A stretch of 64,000 nucleotides of DNA, taken from the NCBI RefSeq assembly GCF_015644665.1, contig NZ_JADOBQ010000001.1, positions 620,001 to 684,000 of the forward strand. The letters are read 5' to 3'. This DNA comes from Roseobacter sp. MH60115 (lineage in GTDB: Bacteria > Pseudomonadota > Alphaproteobacteria > Rhodobacterales > Rhodobacteraceae). The notes beneath the pieces were generated by a model. It searched no databases. It was not told the origin of the DNA and worked only from the letters and a program-made list of their open reading frames with translations. The translations under genes were made by a program, and so were the position numbers. Positions 8,139 through 16,909 of the stretch are shown here, in pieces (the first letter of the stretch is position 1; each line of letters starts with the position of its first letter).

Positions 8139-9245
8139 TTACCCGGTGGCGGTTTGGCTAATCTTGATGAGGGTATCTAGGACCAGAGCGGCAGGGTCAA
8201 GGTTCACCGCAACCCCGTGGCGCGCCCGCGTGCCGGTCTCCTGGGCAATCTGCGCCCAGGCACGGCCTGCGGCCTGATCCGGGGCGAGCCGGGCAAGGGT
8301 CGCGGCCTCCCCGGGGGCGGCTTCGATCCCTGGTGCGAGGCCGGTTGCACCGGTGCGGGCCAAGCGCGACAGCAGCAGGTCAATCAACTCAAAAAGAAGA
8401 TCCCTTTTGGCGTCTGCCCCGCGCGCCGCAACTGCTTCGGCCAGCTTCAGGGCGGCGGCCCGGTCGAATTGCGGCAGGTTCTGGATCAGGGCGACCAGAT
8501 CGGCGTAGGTTTTCAGTCCGTCAAGCAGGGACAGCCGGATGGCCGCGCCAACCGATCCGCCGGAGAGCTCTGCCAGCGCCCCGGTGGCATCCCCCACATC
8601 GATACCGGCCTGATCAAAGGCACGCGCCATGTCCTCCGCCGACAGCGTATTGAGCCGCAGGGTCCGGCAGCGCGAGCGGATCGTTGGCAGAAGGCCGGAA
8701 GGCTGGTGGCTGATCAATAAAAGCGTGGCCCTCTCGGGCGGCTCTTCGAGCATCTTGAGCAGTGCGTTTGCCGCAGAGGTATTCATGTCATCCGCCGCAT
8801 CGACAATCACCACGCGGCGTCCGCCGTCGGTGGCCGAGAGTTGGAAAAACCCGGCCAGCGCGCGGATGTCATCCACAACGATCTGGTCACGCATGCGGTC
8901 GGTCGTCGGGTTTGGCGTGCGGGTGATGGCCTTTAGTCCCGGTTCGGCCCCGGCGGCGATGCGGCGGGCGACAGGGTGTTCGGGGTCAATCGCCAGCGAT
9001 GTCGGCGGCGGCGGGGCACCAAAGAGACCATCGTCCTCAAGCGGCGGTGTCGCCAGCAGGAACCGCGCGATGCGCCAGGCCAGTGTGGCCTTGCCGATGC
9101 CGCGCGGGCCAGTCAGCAGCCAGGCGTGATGCAACCGCCCGGTCGTGAAGGCGTCGAGAAAGGCCTGCTCTGCCACGTCCTGACCAAAGAGGCTGGGCGT
9201 GTCGCGCGGATGCGGCGCACCTTCGATCTGATCCGGTGTGCTCAT
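8139..9245 (-). CDS. holB: DNA polymerase III subunit delta'
   Basis: 368 aa. An AAA+ clamp-loader protein: P-loop GPRGIGKATL near residue 45, a VVIVDAADDMN Walker-B-like strand, the ALLKMLEEPP segment and the sensor motif TIRSRCRTL. It is a component of the DNA polymerase III clamp loader that opens the beta ring. The start overlaps the tmk stop (ATGA), and tmk-holB coupling is common across bacteria. The region between Walker B and A differs from E. coli delta' but is typical of alphaproteobacterial forms. Confidence 0.93.
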   Translation of the reverse strand: MSTPDQIEGAPHPRDTPSLFGQDVAEQAFLDAFTTGRLHHAWLLTGPRGIGKATLAWRIARFLLATPPLEDDGLFGAPPPPTSLAIDPEHPVARRIAAGAEPGLKAITRTPNPTTDRMRDQIVVDDIRALAGFFQLSATDGGRRVVIVDAADDMNTSAANALLKMLEEPPERATLLLISHQPSGLLPTIRSRCRTLRLNTLSAEDMARAFDQAGIDVGDATGALAELSGGSVGAAIRLSLLDGLKTYADLVALIQNLPQFDRAAALKLAEAVAARGADAKRDLLFELIDLLLSRLARTGATGLAPGIEAAPGEAATLARLAPDQAAGRAWAQIAQETGTRARHGVAVNLDPAALVLDTLIKISQTATG

Positions 9246-9880
9246 GCCAGTTCCGCATCCACCAGCGTGGCGATGTCTTGCGCCACGGCGTCGACATCGC
9301 GGGCGCCGTCAATGATCCGGAAACGGTCTGCGAATTCCTCGGACAGATCGAGAAACCCCTGCCGCATGGCGGTTTGCAGATCTTCGCCAAAGGCTTCGAA
9401 CCGTTCATCCACCGTTTGTCGCGAGAGGGCGCGGGACAGGCCGACCGCAGGGTCCATGTCGATCAGAAGGGTCAGGTCCGGTTCCCGCTTGATCATCAGA
9501 CTGTGCAGCTGATCCACGACGCCGCGCAGATCGCCCCGGGACAGCCCCTGATACATGCGTGTGCTGTCGGCAAACCGGTCGCAGAGCACGATTTTTCCAG
9601 CCTTTAGCGCGGGCAGGATCGTGCGCTCCATGTGGTCCCGACGGGCGGCAGTGAACAGCAGGATTTCCGTCTCCGCCGACCAGCGGTCCGGATCGCCCTG
9701 CAACACCAGCGCGCGGATTTCCTCAGCACCCGGGGAGCCGCCCGGCTCACGTGTGACCACAACATCATGACCGGCTTTGGTCAGATGGGCGGCCAATCGC
9801 TTGATTTGCGTGGATTTTCCGGAGCCGTCGATGCCTTCGAAGGTGATGAACCTGGCTGTCGCGCGCGTGTCTGCGCTCAC
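9242..9880 (-). CDS. tmk: Thymidylate kinase
   Basis: 212 aa. P-loop FEGIDGSGKSTQ, the TREPGGSPGAEEIR loop, the DRF motif (LCDRFADSTRMYQG) and DMDPAVGLSRA are all diagnostic of dTMP kinase, which makes dTDP for DNA synthesis. The initiation codon is GTG, overlapping the dacC stop as GTGA. It is the second gene of the dacC-tmk-holB unit. Confidence 0.95.
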   Translation of the reverse strand: MSADTRATARFITFEGIDGSGKSTQIKRLAAHLTKAGHDVVVTREPGGSPGAEEIRALVLQGDPDRWSAETEILLFTAARRDHMERTILPALKAGKIVLCDRFADSTRMYQGLSRGDLRGVVDQLHSLMIKREPDLTLLIDMDPAVGLSRALSRQTVDERFEAFGEDLQTAMRQGFLDLSEEFADRFRIIDGARDVDAVAQDIATLVDAELA

Positions 9881-11046
9881 GTCGCCTCCTCAGGTCCCTG
9901 AACGAGCTTCTTGAAAAGCACCAGTGCTGCGGTGCTGACGCGGCTGACAAACCCGCCCGCGGCGATGTCGCGATCCGCCACCAGCGGCAAGCGTGTCTCC
10001 GGCAGGCCCTCCAGCGTGAACACCAGCTCCGCCAGTTGGTCTCCGGCCTTGATCGGCGCGTTTACCGGCCCGGTATAGACCACTTCACCCTCGATTTCAT
10101 TGGCGGCCAGCGCTGGCATCAGAATGCTGATGTCCTCGGCCGCAACAAGGCCTACGGTGGGCTCGCTGCCCATCCAGACGTTGGCCTGGGCAAACTGTTC
10201 GCCCGCCGTTGCCAGGGGACGCATGGCAAACTGGCGGAAAGCCCAGTTGACGATGGCCTGGGATTCCTGCGCGCGCGCCTGCACCGTGTCGAGGCCGGAG
10301 ATCACGAAAATCACCCGCCGGTCGCCCTGTTTCGCGGACCCGGTGAGACCATAGCCCGCCTCTTCGGTGTGACCGGTCTTGAGCCCATCGGCACCGATAC
10401 CCATGGTCAGAACCGGATTGCGGTTGCGCTTGTTGCTGGGCACGCGGTTGTCGAACTCAAATTCCGTCTCGGCGAAAAGCGGGTAGAATTCCGGGAAATC
10501 GGTGATCAGGCGATTGGCCAGCAGGGCCAGGTCGCGCATCGACATCAGGTGACCAGGTTGCGGCCAGCCGCTTGCATTGCTGAAGGTGGAATTGGTCATG
10601 CCCAGCTGTTGGGCACGCTGGGTCATCAGGCGGGCAAAGCCATATTCGGTGCCGTCCGGCGACAGCGCCTCGGCAATCACGACGCAGGCATCATTCCCCG
10701 ACAGGACAATGATGCCGCGGATCAGGTCTTCGACGGACACGCGCTCGCCAGACCGCAGGAACATGCTGGAGCCACCGTAGGATTGCGCGTGCTCGGACAC
10801 CGGCAATTCCTCATTCAGATCCAGACCACCATCGGCCTTGCCGCGCCGGATCGCCTCGAACGCCATATAGAGCGTCATCAGCTTGGACATGGAGGCTGGT
10901 GGCAGAGGGTCATCTGCTTTCTTGTTGAGCAGAACGGTTCCGGTTGTCTGGTCCACCACAAAGGCGGATGTGGCCTGCGTATCGAACGCGGCTGTGGTGG
11001 TGGCCGACAGGCTCAGGGCCAGAAGGGCTGCGGCAAGACGGATCAC
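9877..11046 (-). CDS. dacC: D-alanyl-D-alanine carboxypeptidase (low-mass PBP)
   Basis: 389 aa with a signal peptide (MIRLAAALLALSLSATTTAAFD). The serine-peptidase S11 motifs are present: SxxK in PASMSKLMTL, SxN in LSGNDACV and KTG in GLKTGHTEEAG. A C-terminal beta domain (PBP5_C-like, about residues 285-375) follows. It removes the terminal D-Ala of peptidoglycan pentapeptides in the periplasm. The start is GTG at 11046 behind GAGGAG. It is downstream of the SPOR protein and coupled to tmk. The gene symbol is by family (dacA/dacC/dacF not distinguishable). Confidence 0.92.
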   Translation of the reverse strand: MIRLAAALLALSLSATTTAAFDTQATSAFVVDQTTGTVLLNKKADDPLPPASMSKLMTLYMAFEAIRRGKADGGLDLNEELPVSEHAQSYGGSSMFLRSGERVSVEDLIRGIIVLSGNDACVVIAEALSPDGTEYGFARLMTQRAQQLGMTNSTFSNASGWPQPGHLMSMRDLALLANRLITDFPEFYPLFAETEFEFDNRVPSNKRNRNPVLTMGIGADGLKTGHTEEAGYGLTGSAKQGDRRVIFVISGLDTVQARAQESQAIVNWAFRQFAMRPLATAGEQFAQANVWMGSEPTVGLVAAEDISILMPALAANEIEGEVVYTGPVNAPIKAGDQLAELVFTLEGLPETRLPLVADRDIAAGGFVSRVSTAALVLFKKLVQGPEEAT

Positions 11047-11067
11047 GGCGACACGCTCCTCAATCAG

Positions 11068-11958
11068 TTAATTCGTCACGGCGTAGGCATCGGAGAAGCC
11101 TTCGCCCTTGATGGTGGACAGAATTTTTTTCTGCTCCGACGCGGTTGTGGCCGGTCCGACGACAACACGCCAGAACGGCTTCCCACCAGCTTCCTGCTGC
11201 TTCACCGTCGGGATCAGACCCGCGCCGCGCATCTGCTTCGCGGCCCGTTCGGCATTTGCCTCCTGGCTGAAAATCCCGATCTGGATGAAGGGTTTTTGCA
11301 ACGTCGATTTCGGCAGACTGGATTCGATGACTGGCGCGGATGGGGCAGGGGCCGCCGCCGCAGCTGTGACCGGTGTCGGCTCGGAGGCGTCAATCGCGGC
11401 CCCGGCGGCGGCGATCGGATCCAGGGACGTTTCGCTGATCTCGGCAGGTTCCGCGATGGGCGCTTCCGCAGCGGGTGGTGCCTGTTCCACGGTTTCCTTC
11501 CGCAGAGCCGTCACATCCAGGTCAACGGGCGCACCGGCCAGCACGCCAAGCGCTTCGGCAGCGTCGGAGGAGATCTGCAGGCGGGGTCCCGGAATGTCCC
11601 GCTCGCGCCGGAACAGAGCGCCTACAACGAATTGATCATTGGTTTGATTGCGGATGATGACGCGTTCGGGTTCCTTCACGTCCGGATGGGCCACCCAGAC
11701 ACCGCCCAGAGAGGGACGACCGTCCCAAAGACCAGCTTCGGTTGCTGAAAACACCTCTGGCGCTTCTACGTCGCGCTCGGTCACCGTGGCTGCCGTGTCG
11801 ACCGCCGCGACCTCTTCAGTTGCGCCCGGTTTAGGTGTGAAAACGTCCTTGAAGCTAAAGGAGCCAGCGTCTTCGCATCCTGCCAGCAGACCCACGGCAA
11901 AAAGCCCGGGTGCGAGCTTGAATGCGGGGTTTCGAAAGAGGTTAACATCGCCGCGCAT
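11068..11958 (-). CDS. SPOR-domain lipoprotein
   Basis: 296 aa. The N-terminus has a hydrophobic stretch with a lipobox (GLLAGC), so the mature protein is probably a lipoprotein. A Pro/Ala/Glu-rich linker (about 140-215) leads to a C-terminal SPOR domain (about 225-296: FIQIGIFSQEANAERAA ... WRVVVGPA). SPOR domains bind denuded glycan strands at the division septum; RlpA-type proteins next to D,D-carboxypeptidases are a standard pairing. The middle also has a VWVAHPDV ... VIIRN ... VGALF(R) segment reminiscent of the RlpA/SPOR family partner region. It is 21 bp upstream of dacC. Confidence 0.85.
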   Translation of the reverse strand: MRGDVNLFRNPAFKLAPGLFAVGLLAGCEDAGSFSFKDVFTPKPGATEEVAAVDTAATVTERDVEAPEVFSATEAGLWDGRPSLGGVWVAHPDVKEPERVIIRNQTNDQFVVGALFRRERDIPGPRLQISSDAAEALGVLAGAPVDLDVTALRKETVEQAPPAAEAPIAEPAEISETSLDPIAAAGAAIDASEPTPVTAAAAAPAPSAPVIESSLPKSTLQKPFIQIGIFSQEANAERAAKQMRGAGLIPTVKQQEAGGKPFWRVVVGPATTASEQKKILSTIKGEGFSDAYAVTN

Positions 11959-12154
11959 AGTCGAGAGTCCTTGCCTGTTGTCCGGGGTTCCGGCATGCTT
12001 TTTGTCCCTTGAAGAGGGAGCTTTGACGTGAGTGTACCTTGGCTTGCACGGTCTGGGAAGATGTTGCGCATCAAATCGGCGACATTCCCCAGAGAATGAA
12101 GGTGGATTTTACCGGTTTCAGAATCGTTTGCAGGCCATTAGGACGGTCCAACCG

Positions 12155-12243
12155 GAGGAGTGGCAGAGTGGTCGAATGCACCGGTCTTGAAAACCGGCGT
12201 GCGTGAAAGCGTACCGTGGGTTCGAATCCCACCTCCTCCGCCA
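12155..12243 (+). tRNA. tRNA-Ser (anticodon UGA)
   Basis: The 7-bp acceptor stem GGAGGAG / CTCCTCC is followed by discriminator G and an encoded CCA. The anticodon arm is CCGGT-CTTGAAA-ACCGG with TGA at 12188-12190, there is a long variable arm (GCGTGCGTGAAAGCGTAC) and the T-arm has GTGGGTTCGAATCCCAC. Length and long variable arm are those of a class II serine tRNA reading UCA-type codons. It is a likely integration target given the integrase relic starting 64 bp downstream. Confidence 0.96.
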
Positions 12244-12306
12244 CTTACGCTAAGCCATTGACCAATAAGGGTGAAATTGGATGTGGTACGCAGTGGGTAG
12301 TGGTAC

Positions 12307-12914
12307 ATGATGGACCACACGAAAGCTTCCCCTTCAGACCCAAGCAGCGGCAAGCCTGACATGCGGCACCTCACGAAGCCGCGTGGCAAAGGCTACACAA
12401 TGCGTCTGATAGCACCGGAGGTTTCGGTCGGGACAGAAAACCCATGGACAGGAAAACCGTTTGGGAGGGAAATCAAGCTAGGGCTGAACACGAGAAGTCA
12501 CGCTGAAGCGGTCCGCCTCAGGGACATTAGGCTGGGGCAGATACGGCAGCTTGAAGCTGAAGCGCTGGCTGCGAGAGGCAGAAAAGCGTCGGCAGGATCA
12601 TCGACCTATCACCTGAGAGCGCTGCTGAGTGGCGTCAGATACGAGAGGAGGCGCAAGACCCTGACGGCATCGACCATGTGCTCACAGACGAGCTGGAGCG
12701 GGCGGACAAAGCAGGGTTAGGGCAAGAAGTTCAAACCTTTGCAGGTATCGTGTTTCGGGAAGGGAACACCCAAGGCTTTGACGCGCTGAGCACCACAACG
12801 GCGCTGGACGTCCGTGCCACAGTCAACCACCTGCTGCGCTTCTTCGGCGATACAGAGCCAACCCTAAACGATGTGACACAGGAACCCCAAATAGACCTGG
12901 AGCTTGTCCCCTGA
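12307..12914 (+). pseudogene. Decayed tyrosine integrase (N-terminal part only)
   Basis: The first frame reads HLTKPRGKGYTMRLIAP ... FGREIKLGLNTRSHAEAVRLRD, the N-terminal Arm/DUF6538-like region of phage and island tyrosine recombinases. After roughly 12600 that frame turns into low-quality sequence, and the continuation is in another frame (AEWRQIREEAQDPDGIDHV, then LTDELERADKAGLGQEVQ and RATVNHLLRFFG), which reads like the core-binding segment. The catalytic R-H-R-Y domain is absent; the reading stops at 12914. So there is one frameshift and a C-terminal loss. Its position just 3' of tRNA-Ser fits an island integrase that used the tRNA as attachment site. Confidence 0.72.
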
Positions 12915-12918
12915 GCGC

Positions 12919-13134
12919 CTAGCAATCGTTTTGCTGCGCATGTCCCCACAGCTTTGGCTTGTGCTTTGCATGGGGCCAGCAAACAGCAAAGATCACACCA
13001 ACGGATGCCACGACAACAGCTATGCTGGTCCGACCAAGTCTCCTCAAGGCAACAGCAACGGCCAGCCCGACGACTGCGATGGTCCAGCTTTCGATATCGG
13101 AAAAGGTTGAGTGCAGACACTCTTGATATTTCAT
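12919..13134 (-). CDS. Possible 71-aa membrane protein
   Basis: An ATG-initiated frame with AAGG 8 nt upstream encodes 71 residues with two adjacent hydrophobic stretches (WTIAVVGLAVAVAL and TSIAVVVASVGVIFAV) separated by a short basic turn. It lies between two mobile-element relics and is transcribed against them. I recognise no family; it may be cargo of the decayed island or chance. Confidence 0.25.
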   Translation of the reverse strand: MKYQECLHSTFSDIESWTIAVVGLAVAVALRRLGRTSIAVVVASVGVIFAVCWPHAKHKPKLWGHAQQNDC

Positions 13135-13141
13135 TTAAGCC

Positions 13142-14121
13142 TTGGTCGAGGGATCGCATCTGTCAGCGCGTCTGACGCTCGCCAAACTGGGCATCCCACG
13201 GACCACGTTCTATCGCTGGTATGATCGGTATCTGCAGTGCGGTGAGGCCGGATTGCAGGATCGATCTCCCAAGCCAAAGCACGTCTGGAACAGTGTACCA
13301 GCTGAGATAAAGCGTGACGTCGTCAAGCCGGCGTTGCAGGAAACAGAGCTGTCGCCCCGCGAGTTGGCGGTGACGTTCACGGATCAAGAACGCCACTTTG
13401 TCTCGGAATCCACCGTCTATCGCACGCTCAAGGCACATGACCTGACCACCAACCCTGCCTTCACCGTACTCAAGGCGGCGAACGAGTTCAAAGACAAGAC
13501 GACTGGGATCAACCAGCTTTGGCAAACAGACTTCACCTATATCAAGGTCCTCGGTTGGGGCTGGTTCTACCTCAGTACGCTCCTCGACGATTACAGCCGC
13601 TACATCGTCTCCTGGAAGCTCTGCACCAGCATGCGGGCTGAAGACGCAACCGATACGCTGGACCTCGCGTTGCAAGCATCCGGCTGCAATCAAGTTCATG
13701 TCGCTCACAAGCCTCGGCTGCTTAGCCCCTCTCATTGATACTGCGTATCAACTGCCGGGCAGTGGACAACGGTTCAAGTTACGTCTCAGGCGACTTGGCG
13801 GAATGGTTAAAAGACAAAGACATGAAGCATTCTCGCGGGGCACCGTATCATCCTTAAACCCAAGGCAAGATCGAACGATGGCACCAAACCTTGAAGAATC
13901 GCATCTTACTGGAGAACTACTTCCTGCCCGGCGACCTCGAAGCTCAGATCGAAGCCTTCGTCGACCACTACAATCATCAGCGCTATCACGAGAGCATCAA
14001 CAACGTCACACCTGCCGACGTCTACTTCGGGTGTGACAAAGCCATTCTAAAGCAAAGGGAAAGAATCAAACGAAAGACACTCGAAGCGCGGCGCTTGCAT
14101 CACCGACAGCACGCCGCATAA
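13142..14121 (+). pseudogene. IS3-type DDE transposase, broken
   Basis: Reading in pieces gives an IS3/rve transposase: an HTH-like LAKLGIPRTTFYRWYDRY, the catalytic start LWQTDFTYIKV (first D), then DNGSSYVSGDLAEW (second D), then GKIERWHQTLKN (E) and a C-terminal YNHQRYHESINNVTPADVYFG. It lacks the first residues of the protein. A 38-bp insertion at 13727-13764, between KPRLLS and DNGSSY, shifts the frame. A TAA replaces what is normally a Gln codon in the HPQTQGK motif at about 13856. These make it non-functional. I could not identify terminal inverted repeats, so the element boundaries are not given. Confidence 0.85.
13734..13750. repeat. 7-bp perfect inverted repeat inside the 38-bp insertion
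   Basis: TTGATAC and GTATCAA flank TGC within the insertion that disrupts the transposase relic. The symmetry suggests a recombinase or repair footprint rather than random sequence, but the origin is unknown. Confidence 0.4.
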
Positions 14122-14151
14122 TCAATCCAACAAGATAAGCCAAACTCTCTC

Positions 14152-14346
14152 TTAGTTTAGCCTGCCATTCCTCCATATATTCCAAAGGCTTGAAAGGAAC
14201 TGGCAAGCGGGTGCGAACATCTCCTCAAGACTGTGCTGTGGTTTGTCTGATTTGTCCATTTTTCTCGCAAGGCACCAGCTTCTCCTGCTCCAGCGCATTG
14301 ATCTTGACCTCATAGGCGCTGACTACACACGGGCTGGTGCTGTTTG
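14152..14346 (-). pseudogene. Relic of a serine site-specific recombinase C-terminus
   Basis: The minus strand reads VVSAYEVKINALEQEKLV, then after a frame change SLEEMFAPACQFLSSLWNIW and RNGRLN-stop. This matches the C-terminal coiled-coil/tail pattern of large serine recombinases (AYE..I..LE.EK, then FEEMFE.A..FLSNPW..W..G). No catalytic resolvase domain is present in the window. It is a short, frameshifted fragment and is further evidence that 12.2-14.4 kb is a graveyard of integrating elements next to tRNA-Ser. Confidence 0.55.
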
Positions 14347-14449
14347 TCGGAGATCAGATCGACTTCAAAGGGTGGATAAGATCTGTCGCGCTATATTGCC
14401 GCACAGTTTTTTGGATCGTCAGCTGTTCGGCGTTGCCACTGTCGGTCAT

Positions 14450-15100
14450 TCAGTGCGCTGTAATCAAAGCGATAGAGCCGACAAGGATCAGGCTGAGCGC
14501 CCAGATCAGGTCCAGGTTGAACCAGCTTTTCTGGAGGAAACTGAGGCCGAGCCAATAGTAAACGCCCACGGCGATGGCCCCACCTGCGAGCACCATTGCG
14601 CCCGTGTGGGCGAGGGCCACCGCGAGGGCGGCGGTCGCGTTGTTCCACATGAGGCTATAGGCGGCGGCGTGGCCTGCATCCGTCTCAAGTGTGCCACAAA
14701 TCCCGAGGTAGATCGGCACCAGCATCAGCCCGGCGCCATGCGCCATGGCGGCGAGAAATGACCAGAGGGCGAGGCGCGAGGGCGGCACACGCGCCAAAAA
14801 CCGGGGATGTCGCCGGTTGATCAGCAAGTAGACCCCGAGCGCGATGACCAGCAGGGCGGCACCGGTTTGAATCTGTACCTGCCATTCGACCAGTATCATG
14901 AGCGCGGAGAAGGGAAAGAGGATCGCCGCCATGGCCAGCAGATGCCCGACAGCCAGCGCCGCGAGGGCTTTGTAGAGGTTGCCCGCGTTGCGCGCCATCA
15001 GTGCCGCTGACACGGCGAGCGGCCAACCCATGCCCGGATTAACCCCGTGATAGATGCCTGAGACCACGACGGCGGACCAGAGGGACGCCGCCGTGTTCAT
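14450..15100 (-). CDS. Polytopic membrane protein linked to methanethiol oxidase
   Basis: 216 aa from the ATG at 15100 behind GGAAAG; a GTG three codons upstream (15109) is an alternative. It has about six membrane segments. Conserved-looking polar residues sit in helices: HGVNPGMGW near residue 20, AVGHLLAM, and MAHGAGLMLVP. Intramembrane His/Asn of this kind recall metal transporters of the NiCoT/HupE type, but I do not recognise the family. It begins immediately after the methanethiol oxidase stop, so they form an operon, and a role in metal delivery to or export for that enzyme is only inferred. Confidence 0.72.
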   Translation of the reverse strand: MNTAASLWSAVVVSGIYHGVNPGMGWPLAVSAALMARNAGNLYKALAALAVGHLLAMAAILFPFSALMILVEWQVQIQTGAALLVIALGVYLLINRRHPRFLARVPPSRLALWSFLAAMAHGAGLMLVPIYLGICGTLETDAGHAAAYSLMWNNATAALAVALAHTGAMVLAGGAIAVGVYYWLGLSFLQKSWFNLDLIWALSLILVGSIALITAH

Positions 15101-15112
15101 GCTTTCCACTGC

Positions 15113-16513
15113 CTAGACGGAAGGGTAGCAGAAACTGTCGGTGGAACAGTCGCCGCCCTCAAGCCGGATCTGGTGGCTGCGGTAGCCCTCGGGGAACTCG
15201 ACCCAGAAGTTTTCATTCAGGGTCAGCCCGCCGTTTGTCCCCACATCGGCGCAGACCATCGCGGCACCCCGGTCACCGGGATAGAACTGGTCATCCCAGG
15301 TGGAGTAGAGCGAGTTGGTCCAGTAGACGCGCTTGCCGTCGCGGCTGATCTCGACCATCTGAGGGCCGTAGCCGAAATCTTTACCGTTGGGATGCGGCGT
15401 CTTTTTGACGATCCCGCCTATCTCGACCTTGCCCGCCAGCACCGGGTTCATCGGGTCGGAGACATCATACTGGTGCATCTCGCCGAGGCCCCAGCAGGCG
15501 ACGTAGAGGTATTTGTCATCAAGGCTGAGGTCGATGTCGGTCACCAGCGGTGGCACAGCGCCAAAACCCTTGAGCAACTCGGGCAGGTCATCCGCATCCG
15601 CAGGCACCGGGTCGATGGTCACGGTCTTTTTCGCCTCAAACGTGCCGTCTTCCTTGCGCCACCAGGTGAAAATCGCGCCTTGCAGGTTCGTGGTGTCGAC
15701 CACCACGCCGCAGAAGCCATATTCCTTGGCCGGGTCATGCGCGGGCCTGATTTCCAGCGCCATCTGGTGGTTCTCGCCCAGATCGATGGTCTGGATGTTC
15801 TTGCGTGCACGCAGGTCCCAGAAGTGGATCGAATGGCCGTATTTGTTGCTCAGCAGATCCTCCGGCACCACGCCGTTCTCGAACTGCGGCGGCAGACCCC
15901 ATTCCGAGCTGACCATGTAATCGCGCGGCAGGTTCCACCAGAAGTCATAATGCTTTTCCTGCGCGCCGCGGTCCATCTCGTAGCGCCCCAGGATCTCGAA
16001 GGTCTCGCAATTCATGATGAAGATGCCTGGAGGGCCATCGGTGCCATCCTCTCCGCCGCCGCCCAAGGTCGAGACATAGATGCCCTCGGGGCCGCAATGG
16101 ATCGTATGCGGGCGCGAATAGCCGGTTTTGGCCTTCAACTCTTCCGGTTCGATGATCTTGTGAATTTTGGCTTTCAGCGGTTCTTTGACGTCGATGATGT
16201 AGATGCGGCTCGACCGGATGCCGGGGATGATCAGGTAGCGCCGTTCGAGGAAGGCGTGGCCTGTGAGCGGCGAGAGTGCCGAGGAACAGGCATTCCAGCC
16301 GAAGTGGTGAAACTCGTCACCCTTGTTCGGCATGAACAGGCTATGCACGATCTGGCCGTAGGTGTCGGAGTTCGGGTCCACATCGACCACGGCGAGGCCG
16401 TCGGGCTGTGAACCATCGGGGCTTAACATCAGCGTGAAGGCGAGCGTTTCGACCGGGGCCTGCATGGCCATCTGTGGTGTGGGGTAAAACGTCGGGTCTG
16501 GTCTTAGGTTCAT
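15113..16513 (-). CDS. mtoX: Methanethiol oxidase / selenium-binding protein SBP56
   Basis: 466 aa, collinear with the SBP56 family: HFGWNACSS, RPHTIHCGPEG, GIYVSTLG, HYDFWWN-type repeats of a beta-propeller, KYGHSIHFWDL, and the hallmark C-terminus SHQIRLEGGDCSTDSFCYPS. In bacteria this family is methanethiol oxidase, a copper enzyme that converts methanethiol to formaldehyde, hydrogen sulfide and hydrogen peroxide, central to marine DMSP and methanethiol turnover. No signal peptide is obvious in this frame (it starts MNLRPDPTFYPTP) although characterised MtoX is periplasmic. The ATG has GGAGG 8 nt upstream. The linked SCO1 and MauG-like genes of other mto loci are absent; a membrane protein follows instead. 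Confidence 0.88.
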   Translation of the reverse strand: MNLRPDPTFYPTPQMAMQAPVETLAFTLMLSPDGSQPDGLAVVDVDPNSDTYGQIVHSLFMPNKGDEFHHFGWNACSSALSPLTGHAFLERRYLIIPGIRSSRIYIIDVKEPLKAKIHKIIEPEELKAKTGYSRPHTIHCGPEGIYVSTLGGGGEDGTDGPPGIFIMNCETFEILGRYEMDRGAQEKHYDFWWNLPRDYMVSSEWGLPPQFENGVVPEDLLSNKYGHSIHFWDLRARKNIQTIDLGENHQMALEIRPAHDPAKEYGFCGVVVDTTNLQGAIFTWWRKEDGTFEAKKTVTIDPVPADADDLPELLKGFGAVPPLVTDIDLSLDDKYLYVACWGLGEMHQYDVSDPMNPVLAGKVEIGGIVKKTPHPNGKDFGYGPQMVEISRDGKRVYWTNSLYSTWDDQFYPGDRGAAMVCADVGTNGGLTLNENFWVEFPEGYRSHQIRLEGGDCSTDSFCYPSV

Positions 16514-16909
16514 TTTTAATCCTCCCTGACGGACGCAGATGACGGAATTCTATCGCGCCCACGGAAAAGCTGGCACAGAATCAAATGTCAGACAATTGAA
16601 ATTTGAAGGGCGTGCTGCTGCGCCAAGACGCGTTTTCGCTGTTGTGATCATCTTCAATCATTGCTGAACTGCTTGAACTTGAGGGGGTAAGCAGCTGAAC
16701 AGAAAGTTGAATACGTATCTCCGACCCTTAGCGTGATACGCAGGTTCCATCCTTCCTTACGGCCCCTTTTTCGGGGCGCGGTCGGCGAGGTTGTGAAAGA
16801 CCCGTCCGGCCAGAGTTCATAAATACGTCATCCTACTGCGACCCGAACGACATCTGGCGTGGCTACCGTCCGGCGTCATGAACGAGCATTTCCGATGGAT
16901 GAGGATAGC
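16514..16909. other. Intergenic region without recognised gene
   Basis: About 395 bp between the divergent mtoX and glycerophosphodiesterase genes. It must hold both promoters. I see a short GCCCC/GGGGC hairpin near 16760-16780 without a T-run, and no convincing promoter consensus or small gene. Confidence 0.5.

Noticed and set aside
10036-11748. 570-codon plus-strand open frame
   Set aside because: It lies antisense to dacC and the SPOR gene, which have clear motifs; composition is Gly/Arg/His-rich as in shadow frames.
16755-16790. GCCCC/GGGGC hairpin as a terminator
   Set aside because: No T-run on either strand and no gene ends there.
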